58,601 nucleotides of DNA, taken from positions 1 to 58,601 of the forward strand of contig JAUQZD010000034.1 in NCBI GenBank assembly GCA_030587405.1, in the 5' to 3' direction. The notes under the pieces were generated by a model. That model saw nothing but the letters and a program-made list of their open reading frames with translations, had not been told where the DNA came from and searched no databases. How positions within the stretch are numbered: the stretch's first letter is position 1; every line of letters starts with the position of its first letter. Positions 34,571 to 42,455 of this stretch are shown piece after piece. The position numbers were made by a program, and so were the translations under genes. Origin of the DNA: Candidatus Freyrarchaeum guaymasense (GTDB lineage: Archaea; Asgardarchaeota; Jordarchaeia; Jordarchaeales; Freyrarchaeaceae).

Positions 34571-34813
34571 TCATTTTCCTTTGCTACTCATGTCTATTAC
34601 AATGTAGCTTTTGATGTGTTCTACTCCCTGCACTCTTCTCGTTTCTAGAAGCCAGTTGTATAAGGAATCATAGTCCGGGAAATCCACTATTGAGATGAGG
34701 TCATGCTCACCCGCTATGACGTAGATTCTCTTTACGTTTCTGTCCTTTTTAAGTACGCTTATCACCCATTCTTCGAATCCTGGCCTCACATCGAAGATCA
34801 TAAAGGATCTCAT
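34571..34813 (-). CDS. Stand-alone Lrp/AsnC ligand-binding (RAM) domain protein
   Basis: The 80-residue protein is a ferredoxin-like fold RAM domain without the DNA-binding helix-turn-helix: FMIFDVRPGFEEWVI, IYVIAGEHDLISIVDF and a final SYIVIDM. Such proteins form octamers that bind amino acids and can join full Lrp proteins. It is convergent to the glutamate synthase subunit and probably translated after the neighbouring RAM gene. ATG at 34813 is chosen for GGTGGGGG upstream. The amino acid it binds is not known; context suggests glutamine or glutamate. Confidence 0.85.
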   Translation of the reverse strand: MRSFMIFDVRPGFEEWVISVLKKDRNVKRIYVIAGEHDLISIVDFPDYDSLYNWLLETRRVQGVEHIKSYIVIDMSSKGK

Positions 34814-34825
34814 TTCCCCCACCTT

Positions 34826-35065
34826 TCATGATTTACAAACTTTAACTACAGGTAGTGTTTTTGTTTTAACTACTTCCTTAAGCCTCCTGACATTCATAAC
34901 CACCTCAAAAACTCTTTCCATACTCTCAGTCTCAACTATCGCTATTATATCATGCCCTCCAGTAACCAAGTAACTTTCAACGATTTCAGGAAACGCGGCA
35001 AGTTTCTCAAAAACGATTTTTTCAGTTCCAGGGGTAACATCTATCTCAAGCAAAAGTACGAACAT
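34826..35065 (-). CDS. Stand-alone Lrp/AsnC ligand-binding (RAM) domain protein
   Basis: The 79-residue protein is a second RAM domain without DNA-binding part: FVLLLEIDVTPGTEKIV, SYLVTGGHDIIAIVET and the C-terminal TKTLPVVKV. It lies 12 bases upstream of the other minus-strand RAM gene, so they form a two-gene unit. ATG at 35065 has GGGGGTGA upstream. It is divergent from the third RAM gene at 35150 across an 84-base gap with AT-rich promoter-like sequence. Three copies differ in sequence, so each may bind a different effector or form mixed assemblies. Confidence 0.86.
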   Translation of the reverse strand: MFVLLLEIDVTPGTEKIVFEKLAAFPEIVESYLVTGGHDIIAIVETESMERVFEVVMNVRRLKEVVKTKTLPVVKVCKS

Positions 35066-35149
35066 CCATTCACCCCCATAGTTAGCGGAAAATTTTTAGC
35101 CTTAAAAACTTAAAAACCTCTTGCCATTAAGCTATAAGAGGGGCGTTCG

Positions 35150-35401
35150 ATGATCTCTGCATTCGTAATGATTAAAATCGAACGTGGTGAGGACATTAAT
35201 TGGATTAGTATGGTTAAAGAGGTCCTCCAGAAGGCTCCCGGAGTTAAAGAGGTGCACGCAGTCTTTGGGTCCTGTGACTTCATAGTCAAAGTTGAGGCGG
35301 AAAACTTCCAGCAACTAAGCAACATTATAATCGAAAAAATAAGAGGTGCACCAGGAGTAACATCAACCGAGACGTTTATAACACTTCCCTTCGACGAATG
35401 A
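35150..35401 (+). CDS. Stand-alone Lrp/AsnC ligand-binding (RAM) domain protein
   Basis: The 83-residue protein is a third RAM domain: SAFVMIKIERGEDINWIS, VFGSCDFIVKVEAEN and STETFITLPFDE. No helix-turn-helix precedes it. ATG at 35150 follows GAGGGGC. Its 3' end is 51 bases from the convergent glnA end. With the two genes at 34571-35065 and the full Lrp at 37179 it makes a set of four RAM-bearing proteins within 3 kb, all beside the two enzymes of ammonia assimilation. Confidence 0.86.
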   Translation: MISAFVMIKIERGEDINWISMVKEVLQKAPGVKEVHAVFGSCDFIVKVEAENFQQLSNIIIEKIRGAPGVTSTETFITLPFDE

Positions 35402-35452
35402 AATTTTCCATTCAAAATGAATTTTTAGCGCTATAAAAGAAAATGTGTTAAT

Positions 35453-36799
35453 TTATAAGATCGGAAGGTACCTCTTTATTTCCCACTCTGTGACGGTGAT
35501 TCTAAACTCGTCCCACTCTCTGCGTTTTGCCTCTAAGTATTTATTGTAAACGTGGTCCCCCAGTGCCTCCCTTAACAAAGAGCTCTTAGATGCGTATTCG
35601 AGGGCTTCTCCCAAAGATCCCGGGAGCATGTCGATGTATAGCTCTTTAAGTTTTGCATCATCGAAGTGGTATATATCTTCCTCAACTGGTTCGGGTGGCT
35701 CTATCTTCTGCTTGATTCCTTCGAGGCCGGCTTTGAGCATCGCGGAGAAAGCAAGGTATGGGTTGCATGAAGGGTCAGGGCATCTTAACTCGGCTCTCAT
35801 TGATTTTCCGCGGCCAATGAAGTATTCCGGCACACGGATCAGAGCAGACCTGTTACGGCGAGCCCAGCTAATGTATACTGGCGCCTCGTATCCTGGCACA
35901 AGCCTTTTATACGAGTTAACTGTTGGAGCAAGAGCGATTAAGATTTCTTTAATGTATTTAAGCTGCCCTCCTATGAAGTAATACGCTATATCAGAGAGGT
36001 TATACTTATCGTCGGGATCGAAGAAGGCGTTTTCTCCGTCCTTCCATAAGCTTTGATGGACATGCATTCCTGAGCCGTTCTGTCCAAAGATCGGTTTTGG
36101 CATAAAGGATGCGTGTAATCCATGCCTTCTTGCCACAGACTTGACGATAAACCTATACGTTATAACAGCATCCGCTATGGTCAATGCATCACTGTATTTA
36201 AAGTCTATTTCATGTTGTCCCGGCGCTACTTCATGATGACCCATCTCAACCGGTATTCCCATTTCCTGAAGTGCTTGTGTGGCTTCTGCCCGCACGTTAA
36301 ATGCTTGGTCTAAAGGTGCTAGGTCAAAGTAGCCGCCATAGTCTTGAGGCTCCGGTGCAATTCCGTTTTCCATTTTGAAAAGGAAAAATTCAAGCTCTGG
36401 GCCTACATTGTAGGAGAACCCCATTTTGCGTGCTTCTTCCAAATTTCTCTTTAAGACGTACCTAGGGTCTCCTTCGAACGGTTTACCTTCCGGCCTGTAA
36501 ACGTCACAGTACACGAGGGCTACTCCTCTTCCCATGGTTAACCCTGAGAGTACTCGGAAAGACGTTGGATCGGGTATTAGTCTCATGTCGCTTTCATAAA
36601 TTCTAACGAACCCCTCTATGGACGAGCCGTCGAAGCCCACGCCCTCATTTAAGGTGTCTTCGAAGCGTTCAATTGGTATCGTGCATGCTTTTGGCGTGCC
36701 AAGAATGTCAACGAACTTTAGTAAAATTAGGCGGATATCCTTCTCCCTTGCTTCTCTAAGAACTTTTTCTTTAATTTCTTCTAGCTCCTGCTCCTTCAA
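35453..36799 (-). CDS. glnA: Glutamine synthetase, type I
   Basis: The 448-residue dodecameric enzyme makes glutamine from glutamate, ammonia and ATP. It shows FDGSSIEGF, GPELEFFLF, GQHEIDFKYSD, NGSGMHVHQSLW, RNRSALIRVPEY and RAELRCPDPSCNPYLA, giving the metal and substrate ligands. The length fits the I-alpha group found in archaea, which has no adenylylation loop. The start is TTG at 36799 with GGAGG very close upstream, so the spacing is short and the exact start is a little uncertain. It is divergent from lrp across a region with repeated ACATTTGTC operators. With the glutamate synthase operon it forms the GS-GOGAT cycle. Confidence 0.97.
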   Translation of the reverse strand: MKEQELEEIKEKVLREAREKDIRLILLKFVDILGTPKACTIPIERFEDTLNEGVGFDGSSIEGFVRIYESDMRLIPDPTSFRVLSGLTMGRGVALVYCDVYRPEGKPFEGDPRYVLKRNLEEARKMGFSYNVGPELEFFLFKMENGIAPEPQDYGGYFDLAPLDQAFNVRAEATQALQEMGIPVEMGHHEVAPGQHEIDFKYSDALTIADAVITYRFIVKSVARRHGLHASFMPKPIFGQNGSGMHVHQSLWKDGENAFFDPDDKYNLSDIAYYFIGGQLKYIKEILIALAPTVNSYKRLVPGYEAPVYISWARRNRSALIRVPEYFIGRGKSMRAELRCPDPSCNPYLAFSAMLKAGLEGIKQKIEPPEPVEEDIYHFDDAKLKELYIDMLPGSLGEALEYASKSSLLREALGDHVYNKYLEAKRREWDEFRITVTEWEIKRYLPIL

Positions 36800-37178
36800 A
36801 CCTCCAACCTGCCTCTTATTTGTTACATCTCGTAGTTCTTACATACATGAATATATTAATTCTGTTATGTTATCTGGTTAATCATCCTTATAATATTAAT
36901 TAAAGCGAACATTTGTCTAGAAAAACCTAATCTATTTCCTATATAGTGGACATTTGTCCATGTCCTTTTGTTTGAAACAACATGCCCCTTAGAAACTATA
37001 TTTTTACGCATATACAAGTTTATTTTTGCGCATATTATCATGTAAGTTTTTTAAATAATCTTTTATAATTTACTTTGGCTTTCCTTTAATAGACAAATGT
37101 TTTTCATTAAAAACATTTAAGTAACATTTATCTTATTTATTAAGTAAAAGGAAAATGTTAGCATAGGTGGTGCTTAAC
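36800..37178. promoter_or_regulatory. glnA-lrp divergent control region with repeated operators
   Basis: This 379-base AT-rich gap holds no gene. The motif ACATTTGTC occurs at 36910-36918 (GAACATTTGTCT), at 36947-36960 within the dyad TGGACA-TT-TGTCCA, and on the other strand at 37091-37100 (AGACAAATGT). A fourth, weaker ACATTTA pair is at 37113-37130. Between the sites a tandem repeat, TTTTTACGCATAT (37001-37013) and TTTTTGCGCATAT (37023-37035), has a 22-base period, two helical turns. The layout suits an Lrp-type protein that wraps or loops DNA and controls both glnA and itself. Binding is inferred. Confidence 0.65.
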
Positions 37179-37637
37179 TTGTCGACCACATTAGACGAGA
37201 TTGACGTGCGAATTCTTGAAGAGTATTTAAAGGATGCTAGACGTTCATCGAGAGAAATAGCTAGGCGGGTGGGCGTTTCTACAACTACCGTTATAGCACG
37301 AACTAAGCGTTTAGAGCGTGAGGGAATAATAAAGGGATATACTGTTATGGTTGACTATGAAAAACTAGGTTATGAAATTACAGCCATAACAGAAATTACT
37401 GTTTCTAAGGGAAAGCTTTTGGATGTAGAAAAAGAGGTTGCAAAGATCCCGTCTACCTGCGCGGTCTACGACGTGACGGGGGCGATTGACTGCATAGTCA
37501 TCGCTAAATTTAGGAACAGGAAGGAGCTAAGCGATTACACAAAACATCTTCTCTCGATACCATATGTTGAAAGAACGAACACACACGTCGTTCTAACCGT
37601 AGTTAAGGAAGATTTTAGAATGATGATCTCTAAGTAA
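37179..37637 (+). CDS. lrp: Lrp/AsnC family transcriptional regulator
   Basis: The 152-residue regulator has an N-terminal winged helix (LDEIDVRILEEYLKDARRS, VGVSTTTVIARTKRLEREGIIKG, cited in part) and a C-terminal RAM domain (AITEITVSKG, AVYDVTGAIDCIVIAKF). TTG at 37179 is preferred to GTG 37167 because AGGTGGTG lies between them at the right distance. It is divergent from glnA and shares its control region, so it is the obvious candidate to bind the ACATTTGTC sites and sense nitrogen state; the three nearby RAM-only proteins may join it. The effector is unknown. Confidence 0.92.
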   Translation: MSTTLDEIDVRILEEYLKDARRSSREIARRVGVSTTTVIARTKRLEREGIIKGYTVMVDYEKLGYEITAITEITVSKGKLLDVEKEVAKIPSTCAVYDVTGAIDCIVIAKFRNRKELSDYTKHLLSIPYVERTNTHVVLTVVKEDFRMMISK

Positions 37638-37680
37638 GAGCGGAAAGTAGGAAAGTTAAAGGCTGATAGGCTGCTGGATA

Positions 37681-37746
37681 GGCTCCGATGAGGAGGACTC
37701 GGGATTCTGAGTTGCAAGTGATGAGCTCGCGCAGGCCTGAGGAGCC
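37681..37746 (+). ncRNA. Box C/D guide sRNA
   Basis: The order of boxes is C (CGATGA, 37686-37691, one mismatch to TGATGA), D' (CTGA, 37707-37710), C' (GTGATGA, 37718-37724, perfect) and D (CTGA, 37737-37740). A terminal stem GGCTCC (37681-37686) with GGAGCC (37741-37746) brackets it as in archaeal C/D sRNAs, which guide 2'-O-methylation with L7Ae, Nop5 and fibrillarin. The D' guide is 37692-37706 (ending in CGGGATT) and the D guide is 37725-37736 (GCTCGCGCAGGC). The gene starts 44 bases after lrp. Targets were not searched. The complementary strand's small open frame is not a gene. Confidence 0.72.
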
Positions 37747-37795
37747 CTGCTCCTAATCTCCGGCCCTTCTGCATTTTTACTTAATTTTTTTCTCT

Positions 37796-38140
37796 TTAGA
37801 GGATCTCGTAGTCTAAGTCTCTGATTTTTTTAAGAGACTTCGGTTTTACTTTTGCCCTGCTCAAAATGGCTCCTTCCTCAAAAACGTCTTCTTTCTCTTC
37901 TTTTTTAGGCATATGCTTCTGACTTTTTTGAATGGACATTCCACATGTTAGGTCTTTTTGCAGTTGCCCTCGGATGCATACTGCATATCTACATGAGGGG
38001 CCCTGACACGGGTCTTCGGCCCATTGACACCAAATAATTTTCTTGTTTCCTGAGTGTATTATTTTCATGCTTCTATTAGCGCATCTGAAAAACTTGCATA
38101 GGGGTGTACAACGTTTCTGGCTCAAGCCTAATAGCCCCAA
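37796..38140 (-). CDS. Small cysteine-rich protein, unknown function
   Basis: The protein has up to 114 residues with eight cysteines in the first 65 (RCTPLCKFFRC, WCQWAEDPCQGPSCRYAVC, LTCGMS), a pattern that suggests zinc or iron-sulfur binding. The rest is a charged Lys/Glu tail. I do not recognise the family with certainty, though CKFFRC and CRYAVC-like motifs look conserved rather than random. The start is unclear: TTG at 38140 or 38125, or ATG at 38068, which would drop the first three cysteines; none has a good ribosome binding site. It stands between the C/D sRNA and ubiX. Confidence 0.6.
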   Translation of the reverse strand: MGLLGLSQKRCTPLCKFFRCANRSMKIIHSGNKKIIWCQWAEDPCQGPSCRYAVCIRGQLQKDLTCGMSIQKSQKHMPKKEEKEDVFEEGAILSRAKVKPKSLKKIRDLDYEIL

Positions 38141-38215
38141 AACAAGCTTTCAAATTGAAAAAGTTAATTAAAACATAATAAACATTGCGATTGAAAGATG
38201 CTTACTGAACCATGT

Positions 38216-38785
38216 TTAACTTTTCCTCTCCTCATTCTCTCCCCATCTTCTGTAAAGGGTGTGCGTGATCCCTAACATATCAAGTATTTTTCCCACTATG
38301 AAATTAACAAGATCCTCTATTTTCTTAGGGGAATGGTAGAAGGCCGGCATCGCTGGCAGGATTATTGCACCCGCTTTCTTTGCACGGGCCATGTTTTCTA
38401 TGTGTGTCAGGTTTAAGGGTGTTTCCCTTGGTACAAGTATTAGGCGACGCCCTTCTGCAAGGGCGCAGTCGGCAGCCCTCCTTATTAGCGTATCTGCACA
38501 TCCCGTGGCCACGGCGGCGAGGGTAGACATTGAACATGGAACTATGACTACCGCATCTACAGGGTAGGAGCCGCTGGCCACAGGTGCTGTTAGGTCATTG
38601 TTGTCGAATACTTCCGAAGCCAGCCTGCAAAGTTCATCTATACTTCCTAGTTCAAGGTTAACTATCTTTTTTGCGGCCTCGGATACTATGAGAATCACCT
38701 CTTTACCCTTCTTTTTCAATTCTTCTAATAGCTTATACGCGTAAACTACACCGCTTGCCCCTGTTACGCCTACAACGATCCTCAA
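38216..38785 (-). CDS. ubiX: Flavin prenyltransferase (UbiX/Pad1 family)
   Basis: The 189-residue flavoprotein attaches a dimethylallyl group to FMN to make prenyl-FMN, cofactor of UbiD-type decarboxylases. It shows VVGVTGASGVVYAYKLLEEL, VIVPCSMSTLAAVATGCADTLI cited in part, and LVPRETPLNLTHIENM, the typical binding motifs. It overlaps the upstream moeA by four bases (TTGA), so it sits at the end of that operon. No UbiD partner is in the window. Start TTG at 38785. Confidence 0.95.
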   Translation of the reverse strand: MRIVVGVTGASGVVYAYKLLEELKKKGKEVILIVSEAAKKIVNLELGSIDELCRLASEVFDNNDLTAPVASGSYPVDAVVIVPCSMSTLAAVATGCADTLIRRAADCALAEGRRLILVPRETPLNLTHIENMARAKKAGAIILPAMPAFYHSPKKIEDLVNFIVGKILDMLGITHTLYRRWGENEERKS

Positions 38786-40050
38786 GGTTTCCTCTCGCCT
38801 CCACCCTCTAATTCGTTGACGGGTTTAAGTAATGTTACGGTGACTTCCTCCCCTTCTTCGATGAAGCTTTGTCCAACTTTTATTTCTACGTATCCATGGG
38901 TGGATGAAAGGGTTGTTATGGCCTCTGAGCCTGTAGCTGTAGGGTACGCCTTCAGCTCTCCGTCCTCTAAAATGATTTTTACGGGTTTAAACTCGTGTCG
39001 CCCCTCCTCTGAGAACATTTTAACTGCAGCTTTGGCTTTAACTTTCCTCAGCTCTCTTCTGGGGAGCTGGGACCACTTTCTTATGAAGGGGTCAACGATA
39101 ATGTAATAAACTAGAAGGGCTGAAGTAGGATATCCTGGAAGCATGAAAACAGGCTTACCATGATAGGCGGCTATGACAGTCGGCTTCCCGGGCTTCATTG
39201 CTACTCCATGAATTAAGAAATCAGGCGTGAATACTTCTCTAAGAGCGGAAGGAACAGCGTCTCCAGGACCTTTAGACGTTCCTCCAGAGAAGACTACTAC
39301 ATCACATGTTGCAAGAGCCTTCTTGAGTGCCTCTATAAGTTTTTCCCTATCATCTCTTATTATTCCCATATAAACCGGGTTTCCTCCCGAGTCCCGAACC
39401 GCGTTGATGAGGGTAACAGAGTTTACATCGTATATTTTCCCGGGTTTCAACTTTTCCCCTAGCCTGACTAATTCGTCTCCAGTACTTGCCACAGCGACCT
39501 TAAGCTTAGAGTAAACTTTGACTTTTTCAGCTCCTGTAGCGGCTATTGCACCTAAATCTTGAGGGGTTAACACTACCCCTTTTTTCAGGATGAGGGAGCC
39601 ACGCTTTATGTCTCTTCCCTCATCGATTATATGTTCTCTTGGGGCTACTGCCCTGTAAACTTCCACTTTCCCCCCTTTCTCGATAGTGTACTCTACCATT
39701 ACTACGGCGTCAGCTCCACTTGGAATTAAACCCCCCGTGGCAACCCTTACACATTGACCTGGTGAAACATGAGGGGCCTCTTCCTGCCCTGCCCTTACTT
39801 CCCCGATAAGCCTCAAAACAACGGGATTTTCCTCCCCTGCTCCAAAAGTGTCCTTTGAGATTATGGCGTAGCCGTCCCGTGCAGCCCTTCTAAAATGCGG
39901 TACATTTATAGGTGATCTGAGGTCTTCAGCTAAAACTCTGCCTGAAGCTTGCTGGATAGGCACTTCCTCAACACCAGGTTTAACATTTAAACTATCGAGT
40001 TTAGCGAAAACCTCTTCTAGGGATGAAACGGAATAAAATAGCTCCTTCAA
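38782..40050 (-). CDS. moeA: Molybdopterin molybdenumtransferase MoeA (copy 2)
   Basis: The 422-residue enzyme inserts Mo or W into molybdopterin-AMP. Domain III motifs are present: VFSGGTSKGPGD, MKPGKPTVIAAYHGKPVF and LPGYPTSALL. The N-terminal PHFRRAARDGYAI segment is typical. It is not a copy error of the neighbouring moeA: the two differ through most of their length, so one may be for tungsten and one for molybdenum, or they form a mixed dimer. The TTG at 40050 is preferred because GGAGGT lies seven bases upstream. Confidence 0.93.
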   Translation of the reverse strand: MKELFYSVSSLEEVFAKLDSLNVKPGVEEVPIQQASGRVLAEDLRSPINVPHFRRAARDGYAIISKDTFGAGEENPVVLRLIGEVRAGQEEAPHVSPGQCVRVATGGLIPSGADAVVMVEYTIEKGGKVEVYRAVAPREHIIDEGRDIKRGSLILKKGVVLTPQDLGAIAATGAEKVKVYSKLKVAVASTGDELVRLGEKLKPGKIYDVNSVTLINAVRDSGGNPVYMGIIRDDREKLIEALKKALATCDVVVFSGGTSKGPGDAVPSALREVFTPDFLIHGVAMKPGKPTVIAAYHGKPVFMLPGYPTSALLVYYIIVDPFIRKWSQLPRRELRKVKAKAAVKMFSEEGRHEFKPVKIILEDGELKAYPTATGSEAITTLSSTHGYVEIKVGQSFIEEGEEVTVTLLKPVNELEGGGERKP

Positions 40051-40068
40051 ATTAATTACCTCCAAAGT

Positions 40069-41325
40069 TCAGAAAACATGGAGGAAAAGCTTAACCTTAA
40101 CCCTTTCTCCCTCTTCGATTCCCTCAGCCTCTTCAGGGACTTCAAGCACTCCATCAGCTTTAGTCATGCTGCTAAGTATGCCCGAGCCAGCCACCCTTAG
40201 TGGAATTGCGATCAGTTTTCCATCTCTCTCTTCAAGTTTAACCCTAACAAAGTCCCTTCTACCGAGAGACGAGGGGACACGCCTAGCCAAAACTGCTTCT
40301 ACAACTGGTCTGGGGTCTATGTTTTTCGCCCCAAGCATCGACCTTATCGTAGGGGCCACAATGCTTTCAAAAGAGATCATGGCAGCTACCGGAAAACCTG
40401 GAAGGCAGAAAACAGGTTTCTGGTCAACTATGAACACAGCTGTTGGCCCACCCGGCCTAATGGTTATTCCGTGTGCAATGCATTCTCCCCCCATTTCTGC
40501 TATGACCTCAGGCATGTAATCGTACTTACCCACGGAGGTTCCACCCGAGAAAACTGCTATGTCAAATTTTAGAGCTTCCTCCACTGTCCTCCTCAGCTTT
40601 CCCGGTTCGTCTGGTGTGACGCCTAGATATGTGGGCTCGCCGCCGTAGATTCTAGTTAGACCGGCTAACACGTATTCGTTAGAAGCTACTATCCGGCCCA
40701 CCTTTGGCTCTTCATCAGCCTCAACAAGCTCACTTCCGGTTGAAGATATTGCCACCTTTGGCTTCATAGAGACATTTACTTCGTTAACTCCGCATTGCAG
40801 AAGTAATCCTACTTCTTGGGGTCTTATCGTGGCGCCATCAGGCAACACGACTTCTCCTATCTTAACATCCTCGCCTTTACGCGAGACGTTTTGGTATGGT
40901 GTCACCGGCCTATAAACATGCACGTATCCTTCATGCACTGACGTGTACTCCACCATAACAACCGCGTCGGCGCCTTGCGGCATGGCTGCACCTGTAGATA
41001 TGTGGACGGCCTCCCCTCGCTTAACCCTATGTTTCACTGGTTCTCCAGCGAGTGCTTCACCTACAATCTTTAGCTTTGCAGGGTTCTCCTGACTGCACCC
41101 GAAGGTGTCCTCTGCCACCACGGCGTATCCATCCATAGCAGCCCTATCAAAATGAGGTACGTCTCTTTTGGCTTCTACGCTGCCGTAAGCTATTCGGCCT
41201 AGAGCTGAAATGGTGGGTATCTTCTCAGGGGGCATACGCGCCACTTTCTTAAGGAGAGCCTTTAAGACGTCGTCTAGCCTTCTTCTTTCCTGGAAGCCCT
41301 TCATCCTAACGTGTTTAGGCTTCAA
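40069..41325 (-). CDS. moeA: Molybdopterin molybdenumtransferase MoeA (copy 1)
   Basis: The 418-residue protein is a second MoeA with VPHFDRAAMDGYAVVAEDTF, VFSGGTSVGKYDYMPEV, IRPGGPTAVFIVDQKPVF and LPGFPVAAMISFES, each given here in short form. It lies between moaB and the other moeA. The TTG at 41325 follows GGAGGT by six bases; the longer ATG frame contains that site. Paired moeA genes are common in archaea with tungsten enzymes and here fit the FwdB catalytic subunit, which needs a metal-bis-MGD cofactor. Confidence 0.93.
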   Translation of the reverse strand: MKPKHVRMKGFQERRRLDDVLKALLKKVARMPPEKIPTISALGRIAYGSVEAKRDVPHFDRAAMDGYAVVAEDTFGCSQENPAKLKIVGEALAGEPVKHRVKRGEAVHISTGAAMPQGADAVVMVEYTSVHEGYVHVYRPVTPYQNVSRKGEDVKIGEVVLPDGATIRPQEVGLLLQCGVNEVNVSMKPKVAISSTGSELVEADEEPKVGRIVASNEYVLAGLTRIYGGEPTYLGVTPDEPGKLRRTVEEALKFDIAVFSGGTSVGKYDYMPEVIAEMGGECIAHGITIRPGGPTAVFIVDQKPVFCLPGFPVAAMISFESIVAPTIRSMLGAKNIDPRPVVEAVLARRVPSSLGRRDFVRVKLEERDGKLIAIPLRVAGSGILSSMTKADGVLEVPEEAEGIEEGERVKVKLFLHVF

Positions 41326-41350
41326 CCAGTTACCTCCAAATCGCTTTAGC

Positions 41351-41875
41351 TCACTCAACATGATATATTATATGGTTAATCTCTGGGAGGATAAGCTTGG
41401 TCAACGCTATGTGAGCCGCGTTAGGTGAGCCGGGGAGACAAAAAACTGGGACGCCACGGTATATTCCTGCCTCGGCGCGCGTAAGCATGGCTGCAGGACC
41501 TATTTCCTTGTAGCTTTCAAACCTTAAAAGTTCACCAAACCCGGGTATTTTCTTCTCGAGTAAGGGTAAAACCGCCTCTACTGTTACATCACGTTTAGCG
41601 AGGCCCGTCCCCCCTGAAGCAACCACGACATCTACTCCCTTGCTAATCGCGGTGTTAATGGCTTTAACTATGGCTTTTTTCTCGTCTGGAACTACTATTC
41701 TGAACTTAACGCGGTGTCCTGCTCTTTCAACTAGTTCCTTTACGATTGGGGTGGTCTCGTCTGTGCTTTCTCCTCCTTGTTTCTCTTCCTTATAGCGTGT
41801 ATCACTAACTATTATGAGAGCAAAGTCTAGTTTTTTCTTTATTCTATGTTTGTGGTGGGTTGGTTCAGCTTTCAA
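41351..41875 (-). CDS. moaB: Molybdopterin adenylyltransferase MoaB/MogA family
   Basis: The 174-residue protein activates molybdopterin by adenylation before metal insertion. It shows FALIIVSDTRYKEE, VVASGGTGLAKRDVTVEAV and LPGSPNAAHIAL, the signature of the MogA/MoaB fold. TTG at 41875 is used because it follows the moaC stop (TAA) by one base and GGTGG is in the end of moaC; a longer GTG start would overlap moaC by 32 bases. It lies between moaC and moeA in one operon. Confidence 0.92.
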   Translation of the reverse strand: MKAEPTHHKHRIKKKLDFALIIVSDTRYKEEKQGGESTDETTPIVKELVERAGHRVKFRIVVPDEKKAIVKAINTAISKGVDVVVASGGTGLAKRDVTVEAVLPLLEKKIPGFGELLRFESYKEIGPAAMLTRAEAGIYRGVPVFCLPGSPNAAHIALTKLILPEINHIIYHVE

Positions 41876-41876
41876 T

Positions 41877-42320
41877 TTATCCACCAGCTTTAGATTTACT
41901 GGTGACACGTATTTCCTCTATCATTGTTTCAGGATACTGCCCCCTCTCGTCTTTTTCGTACTGTTTACACATATCCCAGACTGCTAACAGAGACGCAGAT
42001 ACGGCGGTTAACGCCTCCATCTCCACTCCTGTTTTTCCTATAGACTTAACAACAGCTTTCACCTTGACGAAGCTTCCACCTACATCCACATTTATGCTAA
42101 TGCTGGTTATAGGTATTGGATGGCAAAGGGGAACTAATTCTGGAGTTTTCTTAGCGGCTAGGATCCCTGCTATCTGTGCAACTGCAATTACATCTCCCTT
42201 CTCGATCCTTCCCTCCTTTATTAGCTTAGCAGTTTCTGGTTTAAGCCTTATTTTTCCTTCTGCCTCCGCCATCCTGAAGACATCCTTTTTCTCTCCTATG
42301 TCGACCATACTCACATGCAA
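41877..42320 (-). CDS. moaC: Cyclic pyranopterin monophosphate synthase accessory protein MoaC
   Basis: The 147-residue enzyme makes cyclic pyranopterin monophosphate from the MoaA product, the first step of molybdopterin synthesis. MVDIGEKKDVFRMAEAEG, PLCHPIPITS and VEMEALTAVSASLLAVWDMCK, cited partly, are family motifs with the conserved Lys and Asp. Start TTG at 42320 has GAGGT eight bases upstream. It opens the minus-strand moco operon (moaC-moaB-moeA-moeA-ubiX). moaA is not in the window. Confidence 0.95.
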   Translation of the reverse strand: MHVSMVDIGEKKDVFRMAEAEGKIRLKPETAKLIKEGRIEKGDVIAVAQIAGILAAKKTPELVPLCHPIPITSISINVDVGGSFVKVKAVVKSIGKTGVEMEALTAVSASLLAVWDMCKQYEKDERGQYPETMIEEIRVTSKSKAGG

Positions 42321-42455
42321 TTTCCCAAACCTCTTTAGTTGTTAGGTGAGAAACAGTTAATGGTTAGATTTAAACTGTTTTTCCATAGGATTTAACTAAG
42401 GGAACATTTTACAGGATCCGTCGAGAGTAGACTAATGGAGGGAAGGTGCTTAAAA

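Noticed and set aside
37535..37774. 79-codon minus-strand open frame over the lrp end
   Set aside because: It is antisense to lrp and the C/D sRNA, and its protein looks like translated RNA stem sequence.
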